Shown here: positions 43,291 through 54,052 of the stretch, in pieces
Layout: each line of letters begins with the position of its first letter
Position numbering within the stretch: position 1 is the stretch's first letter
Source: Candidatus Competibacter phosphatis
GTDB lineage: Bacteria > Pseudomonadota > Gammaproteobacteria > Competibacterales > Competibacteraceae
DNA length: 64,000 nt
Reading direction: 5' to 3'
Assembly (NCBI RefSeq): GCF_012939995.1
Contig: NZ_SPMZ01000023.1
Coordinates: forward strand, 1 to 64,000
Notes under the pieces: model-generated
What the model was told of the DNA's origin: nothing
The model's input: only the letters and a program-made list of their open reading frames with translations
Database searches by the model: none
Made by a program: the position numbers and the translations under genes

Positions 43291-44346
43291 TCAAACGTCG
43301 TTGTGGGCAGAGGCGGGGCGCCGTTCCAGGGCAGCCCGATACTGGGGCGCATACACCGCCGCCAGCCGGATGGCTTCGGACATGCTTAGGGGATTGGCCG
43401 TGCCTTTGCCCGCCTGGTCGAAGGCCGTGCCGTGATCGACCGAGGTGCGGATGAATGGTAGGCCGATGGTGATCGCGATGGTGCGTTGGAAGTCCACCAT
43501 CTTGGTGGCGATATGTCCCTGGTCGTGATACAGCGACAGCACGGCGTCGAAGGCGCCGTTCAGGGCGAGGTGAAATACCGAATCGGCGGCGATGGGGCCG
43601 ACGGCGTCGATTCCCAAGGCTCGCGCGGCGGCGATGGCTGGCTCAAGTTTCTGCGTTTCCTCGTCGCCGAACAGGCCGTGTTCGCCGCCGTGGGGATTGA
43701 GCCCCGCCACCGCCAGCCGTGGTTGCGGGATACCCAGGGCCGTCAATGCGCCGGCGCAGCGCTGCAGATAGTCCAGCACCCGTTGCTGGGTGACCATCTG
43801 GATGGCGCCCGCCAGCGAGACGTGGCGGCTGAGAAAAAACACTTTCAGGGCGAATACCTGGAACAAGGTCAGCGGATCGGCGGTCCCGGTCAGCCGGCCC
43901 AGCAACTCGGTATGACCGATATCCTGAATGCCGGCCGCTCGAAAGGCTTCCTTGTTGATCGGGGTGGTGGCCATCGCGTCGATCAGGCCGCTTTGGCACA
44001 GCTCGACGGTTTTGTGGATGAACTCGAAGGCGGCGCGGCCGGCTTCCGCTTGTACTTGGCCGAACGCGATCCGGTCGGAATCCACGTTGGCCAGATCCAC
44101 CAGGTCGATGGTGCCGGGTCGGTACTGGCCCTGGGCGGGATCGTCCACGATCCGAATGGCCAAATCCAAGTTCGCGACCCGCAGTGCCCGGCGCAGGGCG
44201 CTGGCTTCGCCGACGACCAAGGGTCTGGCGATGTCGTACAGAGCGGGTTGCGCCAGCGCCATGGCGACGATTTCCGGGCCGATCCCAGCAATGTCGCCCA
44301 GGGGGATGCCGATGATGCCGTGGTGGATTGCCTTTCTGTCGCCCAT
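43291..44346 (-). CDS. pdxA: PdxA family 4-phosphate dehydrogenase
   Basis: A 351-residue PdxA-family enzyme. PdxA oxidises 4-phosphohydroxy-L-threonine in the DXP-dependent route to pyridoxal phosphate; the PdxA2 branch acts on four-carbon sugar-acid phosphates. Metal-binding His residues are in [22 protein letters not shown] and [15 protein letters not shown]. Features such as [13 protein letters not shown] and [14 protein letters not shown] recall the PdxA2 branch, so the substrate is uncertain. GAGG precedes ATG 44346. Divergent from pdxS across 189 nt. Confidence 0.88.
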   Translation of the reverse strand: MGDRKAIHHGIIGIPLGDIAGIGPEIVAMALAQPALYDIARPLVVGEASALRRALRVANLDLAIRIVDDPAQGQYRPGTIDLVDLANVDSDRIAFGQVQAEAGRAAFEFIHKTVELCQSGLIDAMATTPINKEAFRAAGIQDIGHTELLGRLTGTADPLTLFQVFALKVFFLSRHVSLAGAIQMVTQQRVLDYLQRCAGALTALGIPQPRLAVAGLNPHGGEHGLFGDEETQKLEPAIAAARALGIDAVGPIAADSVFHLALNGAFDAVLSLYHDQGHIATKMVDFQRTIAITIGLPFIRTSVDHGTAFDQAGKGTANPLSMSEAIRLAAVYAPQYRAALERRPASAHNDV

Positions 44347-44445
44347 GCCGTCACCTCGTCGTCGGGGTTTGAAAGGTTTTGCGGCTCCAGGGTGAAAACG
44401 AGGTCGAACCGTGGTCTGAGGGTGTACGGTCCCCCAACACGATGG

Positions 44446-44454
44446 TGCTATACT
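44446..44454 (+). promoter_or_regulatory. Extended -10 promoter element before pdxS
   Basis: TG-C-TATACT forms an extended -10 hexamer (TATACT at 44449-44454) about 80 nt before the pdxS start. No good -35 is visible, which is acceptable for extended -10 promoters. Confidence 0.45.
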
Positions 44455-44535
44455 CCACCGCTTTGCTGGAACCGGTCAGTCCGGACAAGCCACCCGATGC
44501 GGCATATCCGCTTCACATTGTAGACGAGTAGCAGC

Positions 44536-45417
44536 ATGGCAGAGAATCGATATCTCCTGAACACGCAATTGGCGCAGATGCTCAAGGGCGGGGTCATCAT
44601 GGACGTGGTTGACGTGGAACAGGCCCAGATCGCCCAAGAGGCGGGCGCGGTGTCGGTTATGGCCCTGGAGCGGGTACCGGCCGACATCCGCAAGCAAGGT
44701 GGGGTGGCGCGCATGTCCGACCCCGGTTTGATCAAGGCGATCAAGGAAGCCGTCACCATCCCGGTCATGGCCAAGGCGCGCATCGGCCATTTTGTGGAAG
44801 CGCAGATCCTGCAAGCGCTCAAGATCGATTATATCGACGAGAGCGAGGTGCTGACGCCGGCCGACGAAGAGTGTCATATCGACAAGACTCGATTCGAGAT
44901 CCCCTTCGTTTGCGGTGCCCGCAATCTGGGCGAGGCGCTGCGGCGAATCGCCGAGGGCGCGGCCATGATCCGCACCAAGGGCGAGGCCGGTACCGGCAAC
45001 GTGGTGGAGGCGGTGCGCCACATGCGCGCCATGAACCGGGAGATTCGCCAGTTGGTCAGCATTCCGGCCGAGGAAATCATGGGTTTTGCCAAGGCCAACG
45101 GTCTGCCCTACCAACTGGCGCTGGAGGTCAGGACGCTGGGCCGGTTGCCGGTGGTCAACTTTGCGGCCGGCGGCATCGCCACCCCCGCCGACGCGGCATT
45201 GATGATGCAATTGGGCTGCGACGGAGTGTTCGTCGGCTCCGGCATTTTCAAGTCGAGCGATCCGGTGCGCCGAGCACGCGCCATCGTCAAGGCCACCGCC
45301 TATTTCAACGATCCCGAGAAACTGCTGGAGGTTTCGATGGATTTGGGCGAGCCGATGCCGGGGCTGGACGTGGCCAACATGCCGGGCGAGGAGCGACTGG
45401 CGGGACGAGGCTGGTAA
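44536..45417 (+). CDS. pdxS: Pyridoxal 5'-phosphate synthase, synthase subunit PdxS
   Basis: A 293-residue PdxS (Pdx1), a (beta/alpha)8 barrel that builds PLP from ribose 5-phosphate, glyceraldehyde 3-phosphate and ammonia from PdxT. Catalytic lysines are in [15 protein letters not shown] and [17 protein letters not shown], and [13 protein letters not shown] is the family's N-terminal signature. The enzyme forms a dodecamer with PdxT. The stop overlaps the pdxT start (TAATG). The DXP-independent PdxST route is uncommon in gammaproteobacteria. Confidence 0.97.
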   Translation: MAENRYLLNTQLAQMLKGGVIMDVVDVEQAQIAQEAGAVSVMALERVPADIRKQGGVARMSDPGLIKAIKEAVTIPVMAKARIGHFVEAQILQALKIDYIDESEVLTPADEECHIDKTRFEIPFVCGARNLGEALRRIAEGAAMIRTKGEAGTGNVVEAVRHMRAMNREIRQLVSIPAEEIMGFAKANGLPYQLALEVRTLGRLPVVNFAAGGIATPADAALMMQLGCDGVFVGSGIFKSSDPVRRARAIVKATAYFNDPEKLLEVSMDLGEPMPGLDVANMPGEERLAGRGW

Positions 45418-46082
45418 TGTCCGCGACCGCCGGTTCCAGCCCGGTCGGCGTGCTCGACCTGCAGGGTGGGGTGCAAGAGCACCTCGATCACCTGCGGCGG
45501 CTCGGCGTGCCCGGCCGGCCGGTCAAGCGCGCCGCCGAACTGGAAGGTCTAGCGGGGCTGATCGTTCCCGGCGGCGAAAGCACCTGCCTGTCGCGCTTGC
45601 TGACGATTTTCGATTTGCGGGAACCGATCGAACAGGCGTATCGGGGCGGTTTGAAGCTGTGGGGTACCTGCGCCGGGGCGATTTTGCTGGCTCGGGAGAA
45701 CCTCGGCGAAACGCCGTATTTCGGCCTGATCGACATCGCGGTCAGTCGCAACGCCTTCGGCAGTCAGCTCGAAAGCTTCAACCGCGCGGCGCTGGTGCCG
45801 GCGGTGGCCCGCGAGCCGGTACCGCTGACCTTTATCCGCGCGCCGAAAATCCTGCGAGTCGGGTCCGGCGTGCGGGTGTTGCTGCAACTGGACGACTACA
45901 TCGCGGCGGCGGAGGACGAGCGGATTCTGGTCACCGTATTCCACCCGGAACTGACCCCGAGCCTGGCGTTTCACCGCTACTTCGCTCGCAAGTGCGGCCT
46001 GAATCCGACCGGGACCGACGATGCCGGGCTCGATCCCGATTGGACGCCGCTGAGCTGGACCCGCTTCAGTTCCCACGCCTGA
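45417..46082 (+). CDS. pdxT: Pyridoxal 5'-phosphate synthase, glutaminase subunit PdxT
   Basis: A 221-residue class I glutamine amidotransferase. The oxyanion and nucleophile segments are PGGESTCLSRL and GTCAGAILLA (catalytic Cys), and the His-Glu pair is in FHPELTP. It starts in the pdxS stop codon; the residues [19 protein letters not shown] include a short N-terminal extension before the usual VGVLALQG. It supplies ammonia to PdxS. Confidence 0.95.
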   Translation: MSATAGSSPVGVLDLQGGVQEHLDHLRRLGVPGRPVKRAAELEGLAGLIVPGGESTCLSRLLTIFDLREPIEQAYRGGLKLWGTCAGAILLARENLGETPYFGLIDIAVSRNAFGSQLESFNRAALVPAVAREPVPLTFIRAPKILRVGSGVRVLLQLDDYIAAAEDERILVTVFHPELTPSLAFHRYFARKCGLNPTGTDDAGLDPDWTPLSWTRFSSHA

Positions 46083-46164
46083 ACATCAATCGATGTCTCG
46101 ATGCTGGCCGGGGCACGCGCGCGCGCTTTTCCTCCAAGCGGAAGGGCTGACTCAGGCCGGAACG

Positions 46165-46839
46165 TCATGGCCGAATGTCAATCGGCGTGCCGTCCGGAAT
46201 CGCCTGCCAGAGTTCCTCGATTTCGTTGTTGGTGACGGCGATGCAGCCCGCCGTCCAGTCCCGCAGTCGATGCAGTGGTCCCATCGAGCCCATGCCGTTG
46301 GGCAAACCGTGAATCATGATGTTGCCGCCGGCCGAGCGTTTCTGCTTGGCGGCGAAAGCGGCTTCCTGGGGACCGGGATAGGAGATGTGCAAGGCGCGGT
46401 GATACGAACTGTCCCGCTTGCGAAAATCGATGACGTAGCGACCTTCGGGCGTTTTGTTGTCGCCCTCGAACTGCTTGGCCCCCACCGGTTGGCGGCCCAG
46501 GGCGATTTCATAGCTCTTGATCGGCCGGTTGTTGCGAAACAGCGTCAGGCGGCGGGCGTTTTTCTCCACCAGTACCCGGTCGGCGATGCGGTTCGAAAGG
46601 CGTGGCGGAGGTTGAGGCGACAGCATCGCGTGCTTTTCCACCGGTACGCTCTGCTCGGGAACCTGGTCGGGGTTTGGGGTCGGCGTCGAGGGTTGCGCGA
46701 CCGGCGGGGTCGTTTGGTCCGTCGGCGGTCGGTCAATCGGTGAGCCGGACGGCGGCGGGCGCAAGAAGCGGTAAACCATGATTGCGCCGTTGATCGTGGC
46801 GAGAACCAGGGTGATGGATAACAGAATCCGAAATTTCAT
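46165..46839 (-). CDS. L,D-transpeptidase (YkuD family)
   Basis: A 224-residue YkuD-domain protein. A signal anchor (MKFRILLSITLVLATINGA) is followed by a Pro-rich linker (about 28-75) and the catalytic domain. The active site is IMIHGLPNGMG then DWTAGCIAVTNNEIEE, with the catalytic Cys in AGC where relatives often have SRGC. Such enzymes form 3-3 peptidoglycan crosslinks or attach proteins to the wall in the periplasm. An upstream in-frame ATG (46926) would add 29 unlikely residues; the Met at 46839 directly begins the signal sequence. Confidence 0.88.
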   Translation of the reverse strand: MKFRILLSITLVLATINGAIMVYRFLRPPPSGSPIDRPPTDQTTPPVAQPSTPTPNPDQVPEQSVPVEKHAMLSPQPPPRLSNRIADRVLVEKNARRLTLFRNNRPIKSYEIALGRQPVGAKQFEGDNKTPEGRYVIDFRKRDSSYHRALHISYPGPQEAAFAAKQKRSAGGNIMIHGLPNGMGSMGPLHRLRDWTAGCIAVTNNEIEELWQAIPDGTPIDIRP

Positions 46840-47102
46840 GATGAAAGCCGTCAATCTGGACAAGGGCGGATTTGGATGCCCGATGGCGTGAACCATAGGG
46901 TAACCAGTCAACCCGGCAACGGGCAATGGGGATTTGAAGTGTGATTTATATCATCTTCATCGTCGGCGATAACCCCTCGATGATTTCCGATTGCAATAGT
47001 CTGAGATTGGCTACACTTGGGAACCTGATCAGGGACGTGGCAATCTCCGGTGGCGAACACACAACAATGGCGGCGTGATGAAAAGGCTTAAAACGGTCTT
47101 CA

Positions 47103-47849
47103 GTGGGTGAAGTGTATCTAGTGGGTGCTGGCCCCGGCGATCCCGAGCTGCTGACGCTCAAGGCGCTGCGTTTGATGAAACAAGCCGATGTCGCGGTGTA
47201 TGACCGACTGGTCGCTCCAGCCATCCTTGATCTGCTGGAGCCGCGCGTCGAGCGGATTTTCGTCGGCAAGGAACCGGACCATCACACGCTGCCGCAGGAT
47301 AATATCAATCGCTTACTGGTGGATCTGGCTTTGCAGGGCCGGCGGGTGCTGCGACTGAAAGGCGGTGACCCATTCATCTTTGGACGCGGCGGCGAAGAGA
47401 TCCAGACTCTGATGGCATCCGGTGTCCCGTTTCAGGTGGTGCCGGGCGTGACCGCCGCCGCCGGATGCGCCGCCTACGCCGGCATTCCGCTGACTCATCG
47501 CGATTATGCCCAGGCGTGTGTATTCGTGACCGGCCATCTCAAGGACGGCACGCTGAATCTGAACTGGCCGGTGCTCGCGCAGCCGCGACAGACGGTGGTG
47601 TTCTACATGGGTCTCAAGAGCATCGGCCATATCTGTGCCCAGTTGCGCGAACACGGCATGGCCGACGACATGCCGGCGGCGCTGGTGGCACAAGGCACCA
47701 CGCCGGAACAACAGGTCTTTTGCGCCACATTGGTCACGCTGCCTCCCATGATCCAGCAGGCCGACATTCACTCGCCGGCATTGTTGATCGTCGGCGAGGT
47801 CGTGAAACTGCATACCCAACTGATGTGGTTTCAGCCCGTTTCGGCGTGA
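47103..47849 (+). CDS. cobA: Uroporphyrinogen-III C-methyltransferase (SUMT)
   Basis: A 248-residue stand-alone SUMT that methylates uroporphyrinogen III twice to precorrin-2, the branch point to siroheme and cobalamin. Motifs are [40 protein letters not shown] and [20 protein letters not shown], quoted in parts. The start is GTG 47103; no closer start fits. No CysG-type dehydrogenase/chelatase domain is fused. Siroheme is needed by NirB encoded in this window, and cobalamin assembly genes are also present. The 263-nt gap before it shows no feature I can support. Confidence 0.94.
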   Translation: MGEVYLVGAGPGDPELLTLKALRLMKQADVAVYDRLVAPAILDLLEPRVERIFVGKEPDHHTLPQDNINRLLVDLALQGRRVLRLKGGDPFIFGRGGEEIQTLMASGVPFQVVPGVTAAAGCAAYAGIPLTHRDYAQACVFVTGHLKDGTLNLNWPVLAQPRQTVVFYMGLKSIGHICAQLREHGMADDMPAALVAQGTTPEQQVFCATLVTLPPMIQQADIHSPALLIVGEVVKLHTQLMWFQPVSA

Positions 47850-47884
47850 CTTGTCCGGTGCGACGATAGCACGACGCTGTTCGG

Positions 47885-48521
47885 TCAGCGTCCCTTGAAC
47901 ACCCCTTTCGACGACGGCGAGATGCCCACCGGGGCTGGATTGAAGGGCGGGTTGGGTTTGGCCAGTGGTCGGTGCGGGCGCGGTGCCGGGTTCGGGAGGG
48001 GGCGGCTGGCGGCAATCGGGTCCCGATTGGCAGGGCCAGGGTCGCGGCGGCTTGGGTGGAGAAGGAGGATAGGGCGGGTAGGGTGATGGATAAGGATAGG
48101 AGGGGTAGTAAGGCGGCGGATAGCTGATGACGGTGTTGTCGTCGTCGCTTTGCTGCTGTTGCTCCAGTTGCTGGTTGAGCAAGCTGTTCTTCAGTTGCTG
48201 ATTTTTCAGCTCCAGGTTGCGGAGCGCCTGCTCCTGGCGGGCTTTTTCCGCAGCCTCGCGTTCACTGGCCATTTGCTCGGACAAGGCGTTGATGCGCGCG
48301 ATCTCGGCGGCGGAATCATCGGCGTCGGTTGGGTTGGCTGGAGATGGCTGCGGAATGTCGAGGGTTTGCACCCGTTCCGCGTTTTCCGGCTTTCGCTCGC
48401 CATAGTGGACCCGCCCGTTGGCGTCGGTCCACTTATAAATCTGTTGCTGGGCGGGCACGGTGGTGGGCGAGGCCAGCAAAATGACAGTACTCAACGAAAG
48501 GACCAGCGGTTTACGGTTCAT
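47885..48521 (-). CDS. DUF4124 periplasmic protein, Pro-rich (single-base frameshift)
   Basis: A secreted protein with signal peptide (LSLSTVILLASPTTVPA), then a DUF4124 domain (QQIYKWTDANGRVHYGERKP), a coiled coil rich in Gln (about 75-125), and a Tyr/Pro-rich tail (YPPPYYPSYPYPSP). As given, the frame continues antisense through the cobA gene. Removing one base from the G5 run at 47998-48002 ends it instead at GISPSSKGVFKGR, 211 residues, removing the overlap with cobA. Function of DUF4124 proteins is unknown; cell-wall association is a guess from composition. Confidence 0.78.
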
Positions 48522-48684
48522 AGGTCGGCTCCGATGAGTTAATCATGCAGGCCAAGGATCGGATTCGACAGGGCTGATGGGGTGATCGGGGCAGGGCGTT
48601 CGCCGCCCGTGGTCCGCATGGTGGGGTCGCGCGGGAATTGCTAGAATCCCCCGCCCATATCAATCACGAACCAAGGGAGCGCTT

Positions 48685-49503
48685 TTGGACATCCTGTTGA
48701 TTCTCAAGGCCCTGATTCTGGGGCTGGTGGAGGCCGCCTCGGAATTCCTGCCGATTTCCAGTACCGGTCACCTGATCATTGTAGGGGATTTTCTGAACTT
48801 CATCGGGTCGCGAGCCGAGACCTTCGAGATTTTCATCCAACTTGGCGCGATCCTGGCGGTGGTATGGATCTATCGGGCGCGGTTGCTCGACGTCGCCACG
48901 CATCTGGATCGGGACCCCAGCGCGCGGCGCCTGGTGCTGAATTTGATTGTCGCCTTCATCCCGGCGGCGGTTTTCGGCCTGCTACTCCATAAGGCCATTA
49001 CTCATTACCTGTTCAACCCGGTCACCGTGGCGGCGGCCTTGGTGGTGGGAGGCATCGTCATCCTGCTGGTTGAGCGCTACGCCCGCGCGGACCGGGTACA
49101 ACGGATCGATCAGATGAGCGGGAAGGATGCGCTGCTGGTGGGAATCGCGCAATGTTTGGCGCTGTTTCCAGGGGTTTCCCGTTCCGGCGCGACCATCATG
49201 GGTGGGATGCTGGGCGGGTTGTCACGCTTCGCGGCGACCGAATTTTCCTTTTTCCTGGCGATTCCGACCATGTTCGCCGCGACGTTTTACAGCTTGTACA
49301 AAGAGTGGGGCCGTCTGACGATGGCGGATATACCGATATTCGCGGTTGGATTCGTGGCGGCGTTTCTGGGTGGATTGGTGGTGGTGCGCTTTCTGCTGGC
49401 CTATGTGGGCCGGCATAGCTTTGTCCCTTTCGCCTGGTACCGGATCGTGTTCGGCGGTTTGTTGCTGGTGTATTTCCATTACCATCCCTGGGTCGGGAAT
49501 TGA
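48685..49503 (+). CDS. uppP: Undecaprenyl-diphosphatase UppP (BacA)
   Basis: A 272-residue integral membrane phosphatase that recycles undecaprenyl pyrophosphate for cell-wall and polysaccharide synthesis. The conserved E-rich motif ASEFLPISSTGHLII and the second motif PGVSRSGATIMGGM are intact. The start is a TTG, chosen because AAGGGAG lies 6 nt upstream and relatives start at this point. It would supply lipid carrier for the exopolysaccharide system as well as peptidoglycan. Confidence 0.95.
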   Translation: MDILLILKALILGLVEAASEFLPISSTGHLIIVGDFLNFIGSRAETFEIFIQLGAILAVVWIYRARLLDVATHLDRDPSARRLVLNLIVAFIPAAVFGLLLHKAITHYLFNPVTVAAALVVGGIVILLVERYARADRVQRIDQMSGKDALLVGIAQCLALFPGVSRSGATIMGGMLGGLSRFAATEFSFFLAIPTMFAATFYSLYKEWGRLTMADIPIFAVGFVAAFLGGLVVVRFLLAYVGRHSFVPFAWYRIVFGGLLLVYFHYHPWVGN

Positions 49504-49595
49504 GGGTGTTACCAGCGGCGCGTCCATTGCGCCGAGTCGCTGATGCGCAAGCCCCCCGCCAGTCGTCCGGCGGAGGATTTGCGAAGCCGGTGAGC

Positions 49596-52500
49596 TCAGG
49601 CGGGCGTTTCGGCCGGTTCCAGCCGCTTGCGGAACGCCGCGTAATACAGCACCGGGATGAAGATCAGCGTCAGCAGGGTGGACACCATGATGCCGAAGAT
49701 CAGTGAGATCGCCAGCCCCCGGAAGATCGGATCGTCGAGGATGAACAATGCCCCCAGCATGGCCGCCAGCGCCGTCAAGATGATCGGTTTGGCCCGCACC
49801 GCGCTGGAGCGGATCACCGCCTCCTCGAACGGCGTCCCGCTGGCGACTTCCAGGTTGATGAAATCCACCAGCAGGATCGAGTTGCGGACGATGATGCCCG
49901 CCAGCGCGATCATGCCGATCATCGATGTGGCGGTGAACTGGGCGTGCAACAGGGCGTGGCCCGGCATCACGCCGATGATGGTCAGCGGGATCGGGGCCAT
50001 GATGATCAGCGGCACCAGGTAAGAGCGGAACTCCGCCACCACCAGCAGGTAAATCAGGATCATCCCCACGGCGTAGGCGATGCCCATGTCGCGGAAGGTC
50101 TCGTAGGTGATCTGCCACTCGCCATCCCATTTCAGGCTGTAACTGTAGGGATTGTCCGGCTGGCGAATGAAGAACTGTTCCAGCGGTTCGCCGCCAATCG
50201 CTTGGTCGCGCAGATGGGCGAAGATTTCGAACATACCGTACAAGGGACTATCGAGTTTGCCGGCCATGTCGCCGAACACGAACACCACCGGTAGCAGGTC
50301 TTTGTGGTAGATGGCGTTTTCGCGCTGAGTCCGTTCGACGTCGACGATCTCCGATAGCGGCACCAATTGTCCGCCCTGAGCGCGGGTTTTCAAATCCAGC
50401 ACGGTCGCCATGCCAGCTTTGTCGGCGATCGGTAGTTCCAGGCGTAGCGGGATCGGGTACTTGGCGGTGCTGGAGTGCAGGTAGCTGACGTCCTCGCCGC
50501 GCAGCGCGGTGTTGAGGTCGGTGGCGACCGCCTGCTGCGATACCCCGAGCAGGGCCGCCTTCGCCCGGTCCACATGCGCGATCAGCCGTTCGGTGGGCGC
50601 CTCGACCGTATCGTCCACATCGATGATGTCCGGCGTGGCGCTGAAGATCCGCCGCACTTCCTGGGCGGCCCGAATCTGGCCGGGATAGTTCAGGCCGTAG
50701 ACCTCGGCCACCAAGGGCGACATGACCGGCGGACCGGGCGGCACCTCGACCACCTTGACGTTGGCGTCGTAGCGCTTGCCGATTTCCTGCAAGGGACCGC
50801 GCACGCTCAGCGCGATGTCGTGGCTCTTGCGATGGCGGTGTTTCTTGTCGACCAGGTTGACCTGGATGTCGCCGACGTTGGCGCCGGTGCGCAGGTAATA
50901 CTGCCGGACCAGACCATTGAAATTGATCGGCGCGGCGGTGCCGGCGTAGATCTGATAGTCGGTGACTTCCTCGACCGTGCCGAGGTAGCGGCCCAGTTCG
51001 CCCAGCACCCGGGCAGTCTGTTCCAGCGTTGTCCCTTCCGGCATATCCACGACCACCTGAAACTCCGACTTGTTGTCGAAGGGCAGCATCTTCAGCACAA
51101 CCAGTTGGAAATAAGCCAGGCTGACCGAACCCGCGATCAGCAGCAGCACGCTCACGCCCAGCACCCAGCGCAACGGCTTGCCGCGTCGCCCCCGCAGGAA
51201 AGGGCCGACCACGCGCCGGAACAGTCGATGCGAAAAATCTTCTCGGCCTTCCTCGCCGGTGGTCGCATGGCGCTCGTCCGCAGGCGGCGGCGAGGCCAAG
51301 GCCGCGCGCTTTTCCACCACCCGTCGCAGCACCTTGTAAGTCAGCCACGGCGTGAACACGAACGCCACCGCCAGCGAGATCAGCATGCCCATGCTGGAGT
51401 TGATCGGGATCGGACTCATGTACGGTCCCATCAGCCCGGAGACGAAGGCCATCGGCAGCAGGGCGGCGATCACGGTAAAGGTGGCCAGGATGGTCGGGCC
51501 GCCGACCTCGTCCACCGCCAGCGGAATCGCCTCGACCAGCTTGCGTCCGCCCAGATGGATGTGGCGATGGATGTTTTCCACCACCACGATGGCGTCGTCC
51601 ACCAGAATACCGATGGAAAAGATCAAGGCGAACAAAGATACTCGGTTGAGGGTGAAGCCCCAGGCCCAGGACGCGAACAACGTGATCGCCAAGGTCAGGA
51701 TCACCGCCGTGCCGACGATGAAGGCCTCGCGCCAACCCAGCGCGATCAACACCAACACGATGACCAGGCTGGTGGCGAAGATCAGTTTGTGGATCAGGGT
51801 CATCGCCTTGTCGTTGGCGGTGACGCCGTAGTTACGAGTGACGGTGAGATTGACGCCCTCGGGAATGAAGGTGCCCTTGAGTTGCTCGACGCGTTCCAGC
51901 AGTTGGTCGGCAACCTGGACCGCGTTTTCACCGGGCTTCTTGGCGATGGCCAGGGTGACGGCCGGGAATTCGCCCTGACTGGAAATGCCCTTTGCCATCG
52001 CCGCCGGACCCGTACCCAGCCAGACGTAGCGCTCCGGCGAATCTGGACCCAGTTCGATCTGGGCGACATCGGCCAGATACACCGGCGTGCCTTTGTGCAG
52101 CCCCACCACCAGACTGCCGATTTCCCGCGGGTCCACCAGGAAACTGCCGGCCTGCACCGGAATTTCGCGGTTGTCGCCGACCAGGTAGCCAGCGTCGGCC
52201 GAGGCGTTGGCGGCTTGCAACGACCGGCGCAAGTCGGCCAGCGCCAACCCGTACCCGGACAGTTTGGCGGGGTCGAACAGCACCCGCACCACCCGATCCG
52301 GCGCGCCGATGGTGTACAGGTCGCGAGTACCGGCAACGCGTTTCAATTCGGTTTCCAGGGTATGCGCCACCCGGCTCAGATCGTCGGCGCTACGTTGCGG
52401 GTCTTCGGTCCACAGCGTCAGGGCGACGATTGGCACGTCGTCGATGCCCTTGGGCTTGACGATGGGCTGACCAACTCCAAGGTTGGTCGGCAGCCAATCG

Positions 52501-52881
52501 AGATTGGAGTAGAGCTTGTTGTACAGGCGGACGATGGCGTCGGTGCGTGGCTGGCCGACCAGGAATTGCACGGTCAGCACCGCCATGCCGGGTCGTGACA
52601 CCGAATACACATGTTCGACGCCCTCGATTTCCGAGAGCATCTGCTCGGCCGGGCTGCTGACCAATCGCTCCACCTCGCGGGCGGTGGCGCCGGGGAAGGG
52701 GGATGAACACATTGGCGAAGGTCACGTTGATCTGCGGTTCTTCCTCGCGCGGGGTGACCAGCACCGCGAACACGCCCATCAACAGCCCCACCAGCGCCAG
52801 CAGCGGGGTGATTTCGCTGAGCAGGAATTTTTTCGCGATCGCCCCGGCTAGGCCGAGGCGCGGTTCGGCGGCGGCGCTCAT
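49596..52881 (-). CDS. RND efflux transporter permease (single-base frameshift)
   Basis: A resistance-nodulation-division inner-membrane pump of 1094 residues after correction, with twelve membrane helices and two porter domains. The TM4 motif GILVDDAIVVVENIHRH carries the two proton-relay Asp residues. The frame breaks in a G5 run at 52698-52702 (C5 in the gene); four C joins NVFIPFPGATAREVERLVSS correctly. The N-terminal TPREEEPQINVTFANV is typical of the branch in sulfur- and metal-exposed bacteria (HAE1-like). It lies 1 nt after the adaptor gene. No outer-membrane factor is encoded nearby. Substrate unknown. Confidence 0.92.
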
Positions 52882-52882
52882 C

Positions 52883-53935
52883 CTACTTCTCCGCCGTGCG
52901 TTGTAGCTGTTCCTTCAGATAAACACCGGCTCGGATCGGGTCCAGCGCCACTTGTTCGCCCGGCTCCAACCCGGCCAGGATTTCGACCACGTCGCCCTCG
53001 GTCCGGCCAGGCCGAACCTGTCGCAGGGTGACGCGACCGTCCTTGACCACATAGACACCGCTGACTTCGCCGCGCTGCGCCAATGCCTGCTTCGGCACGG
53101 TCAATCGGCTGTCCTCGCCGACTCGGAAAGCAACCTTGACGAACATGCCCGGATAGAGGCCTTCGGTCTTGGGCGGCAAGTAGACCCGTACCTTGAACAC
53201 GTTACTCTGCGGATCGGCATAGGGGAAAAAGATCAATTTTGCGGCGGCGATGCTGTTTTTGTTGTCCGGCGGCAGCAAGACTCGCGCCTGGCTATGTTTG
53301 CGCACTGGCACGATCAAGCGTTGGGGAATGTCGGTTACCACCCGCAGTTCGTCGAGCGAGAAGCCGGTTAACAGCGCCTTGCCAGGTTGGACGGCTTCGC
53401 CCCGCTGCACATGGCGCTCCAGGACGATGCCGCTGTAGGGGGCGTTGATGGTGGTGTAGCCCAGCGATTCCTTTGCCTGGGCGACGCCGGCCTGAGCGGC
53501 GTCGAGCCGGGCCTTGGCGGCATTGAATCCGGCGGTGGCGGAGTCCATCTGCGCCCTGGATACCAGTTGCCTTTGGTAGATGTCCTTGATCCGTTTGTAC
53601 TCGGCCTCGGCCTCGATATGGCGGGCCTGGGCTTCGCGCAAGCTGGCCTGGGCTTGCTCCAGGCCGGCGCGCTGCTCGATGTTGCGGATACGGACGATCG
53701 GGGTACCCGCTGGGACGAAATCGTTGACATCCACCATGATGTCTTCGACCTGACCGGCGGTTTGGGCGGAGACGGTGCTTTGGTTGACCGCCTCAACCAC
53801 GCCGTCGAGCACTTGTTCGTCGGGTAGGGTTTGCCGTTGGACCTCGGCGACCGGAAACGGCGGTTCGGCGGCGAGAAGCGCCGGCGCAGCGGTCAACAGG
53901 CAACAGAGCAGCAGCGGACGTGTCGGTATGGGCAT
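52883..53935 (-). CDS. RND efflux periplasmic adaptor subunit (membrane fusion protein)
   Basis: A 350-residue adaptor with signal peptide (LLLCCLLTAAPALLAAE, cleaved at LLA-AE). Lipoyl half-motifs (TAGQVEDIMVDVNDFVPAG and INAPYSGIVLERHVQRGE) flank an alpha-hairpin (about 85-150), followed by beta-barrel and membrane-proximal domains (GLYPGMFVKVAF). It bridges the RND pump to an outer-membrane channel. First gene of a two-gene operon with a palindrome in its promoter. Confidence 0.93.
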   Translation of the reverse strand: MPIPTRPLLLCCLLTAAPALLAAEPPFPVAEVQRQTLPDEQVLDGVVEAVNQSTVSAQTAGQVEDIMVDVNDFVPAGTPIVRIRNIEQRAGLEQAQASLREAQARHIEAEAEYKRIKDIYQRQLVSRAQMDSATAGFNAAKARLDAAQAGVAQAKESLGYTTINAPYSGIVLERHVQRGEAVQPGKALLTGFSLDELRVVTDIPQRLIVPVRKHSQARVLLPPDNKNSIAAAKLIFFPYADPQSNVFKVRVYLPPKTEGLYPGMFVKVAFRVGEDSRLTVPKQALAQRGEVSGVYVVKDGRVTLRQVRPGRTEGDVVEILAGLEPGEQVALDPIRAGVYLKEQLQRTAEK

Positions 53936-53970
53936 GGAATTCTCCCTTTGACCTGAGCGGGTATAAGGTC

Positions 53971-54000
53971 TTTATATATTAGCAATATCTAATATTTCAA
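53971..54000 (-). promoter_or_regulatory. RND operon promoter with operator-like palindrome
   Basis: On the minus strand TTGAAA (53995-54000) and TATAAA (53971-53976) form a promoter with an 18-nt spacer. A perfect inverted repeat, ATATTAG-N6-CTAATAT (53976-53995), fills the spacer. Such placement is typical of a repressor that blocks polymerase, for example ArsR/BigR- or TetR-type. No regulator gene is adjacent. Confidence 0.6.
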
Positions 54001-54052
54001 GGCGAAAAACAAATGAATCGGAAAAATCCATGAATCGATGTCGCCGAGCGGT

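Noticed and set aside
43486-44523. 345-codon open frame antisense to pdxA
   Set aside because: Shadow frame; pdxA is supported by active-site motifs and a ribosome-binding site.
47313-47884. C-terminal extension of the DUF4124 frame running antisense through cobA
   Set aside because: It is explained by an extra base in the G5 run at 47998-48002; the corrected frame stops at 47885.
50475-52598. 707-codon open frame antisense to the RND pump gene
   Set aside because: A shadow of a GC-rich coding strand; composition is His/Gln/Arg-rich and no domain is recognisable.
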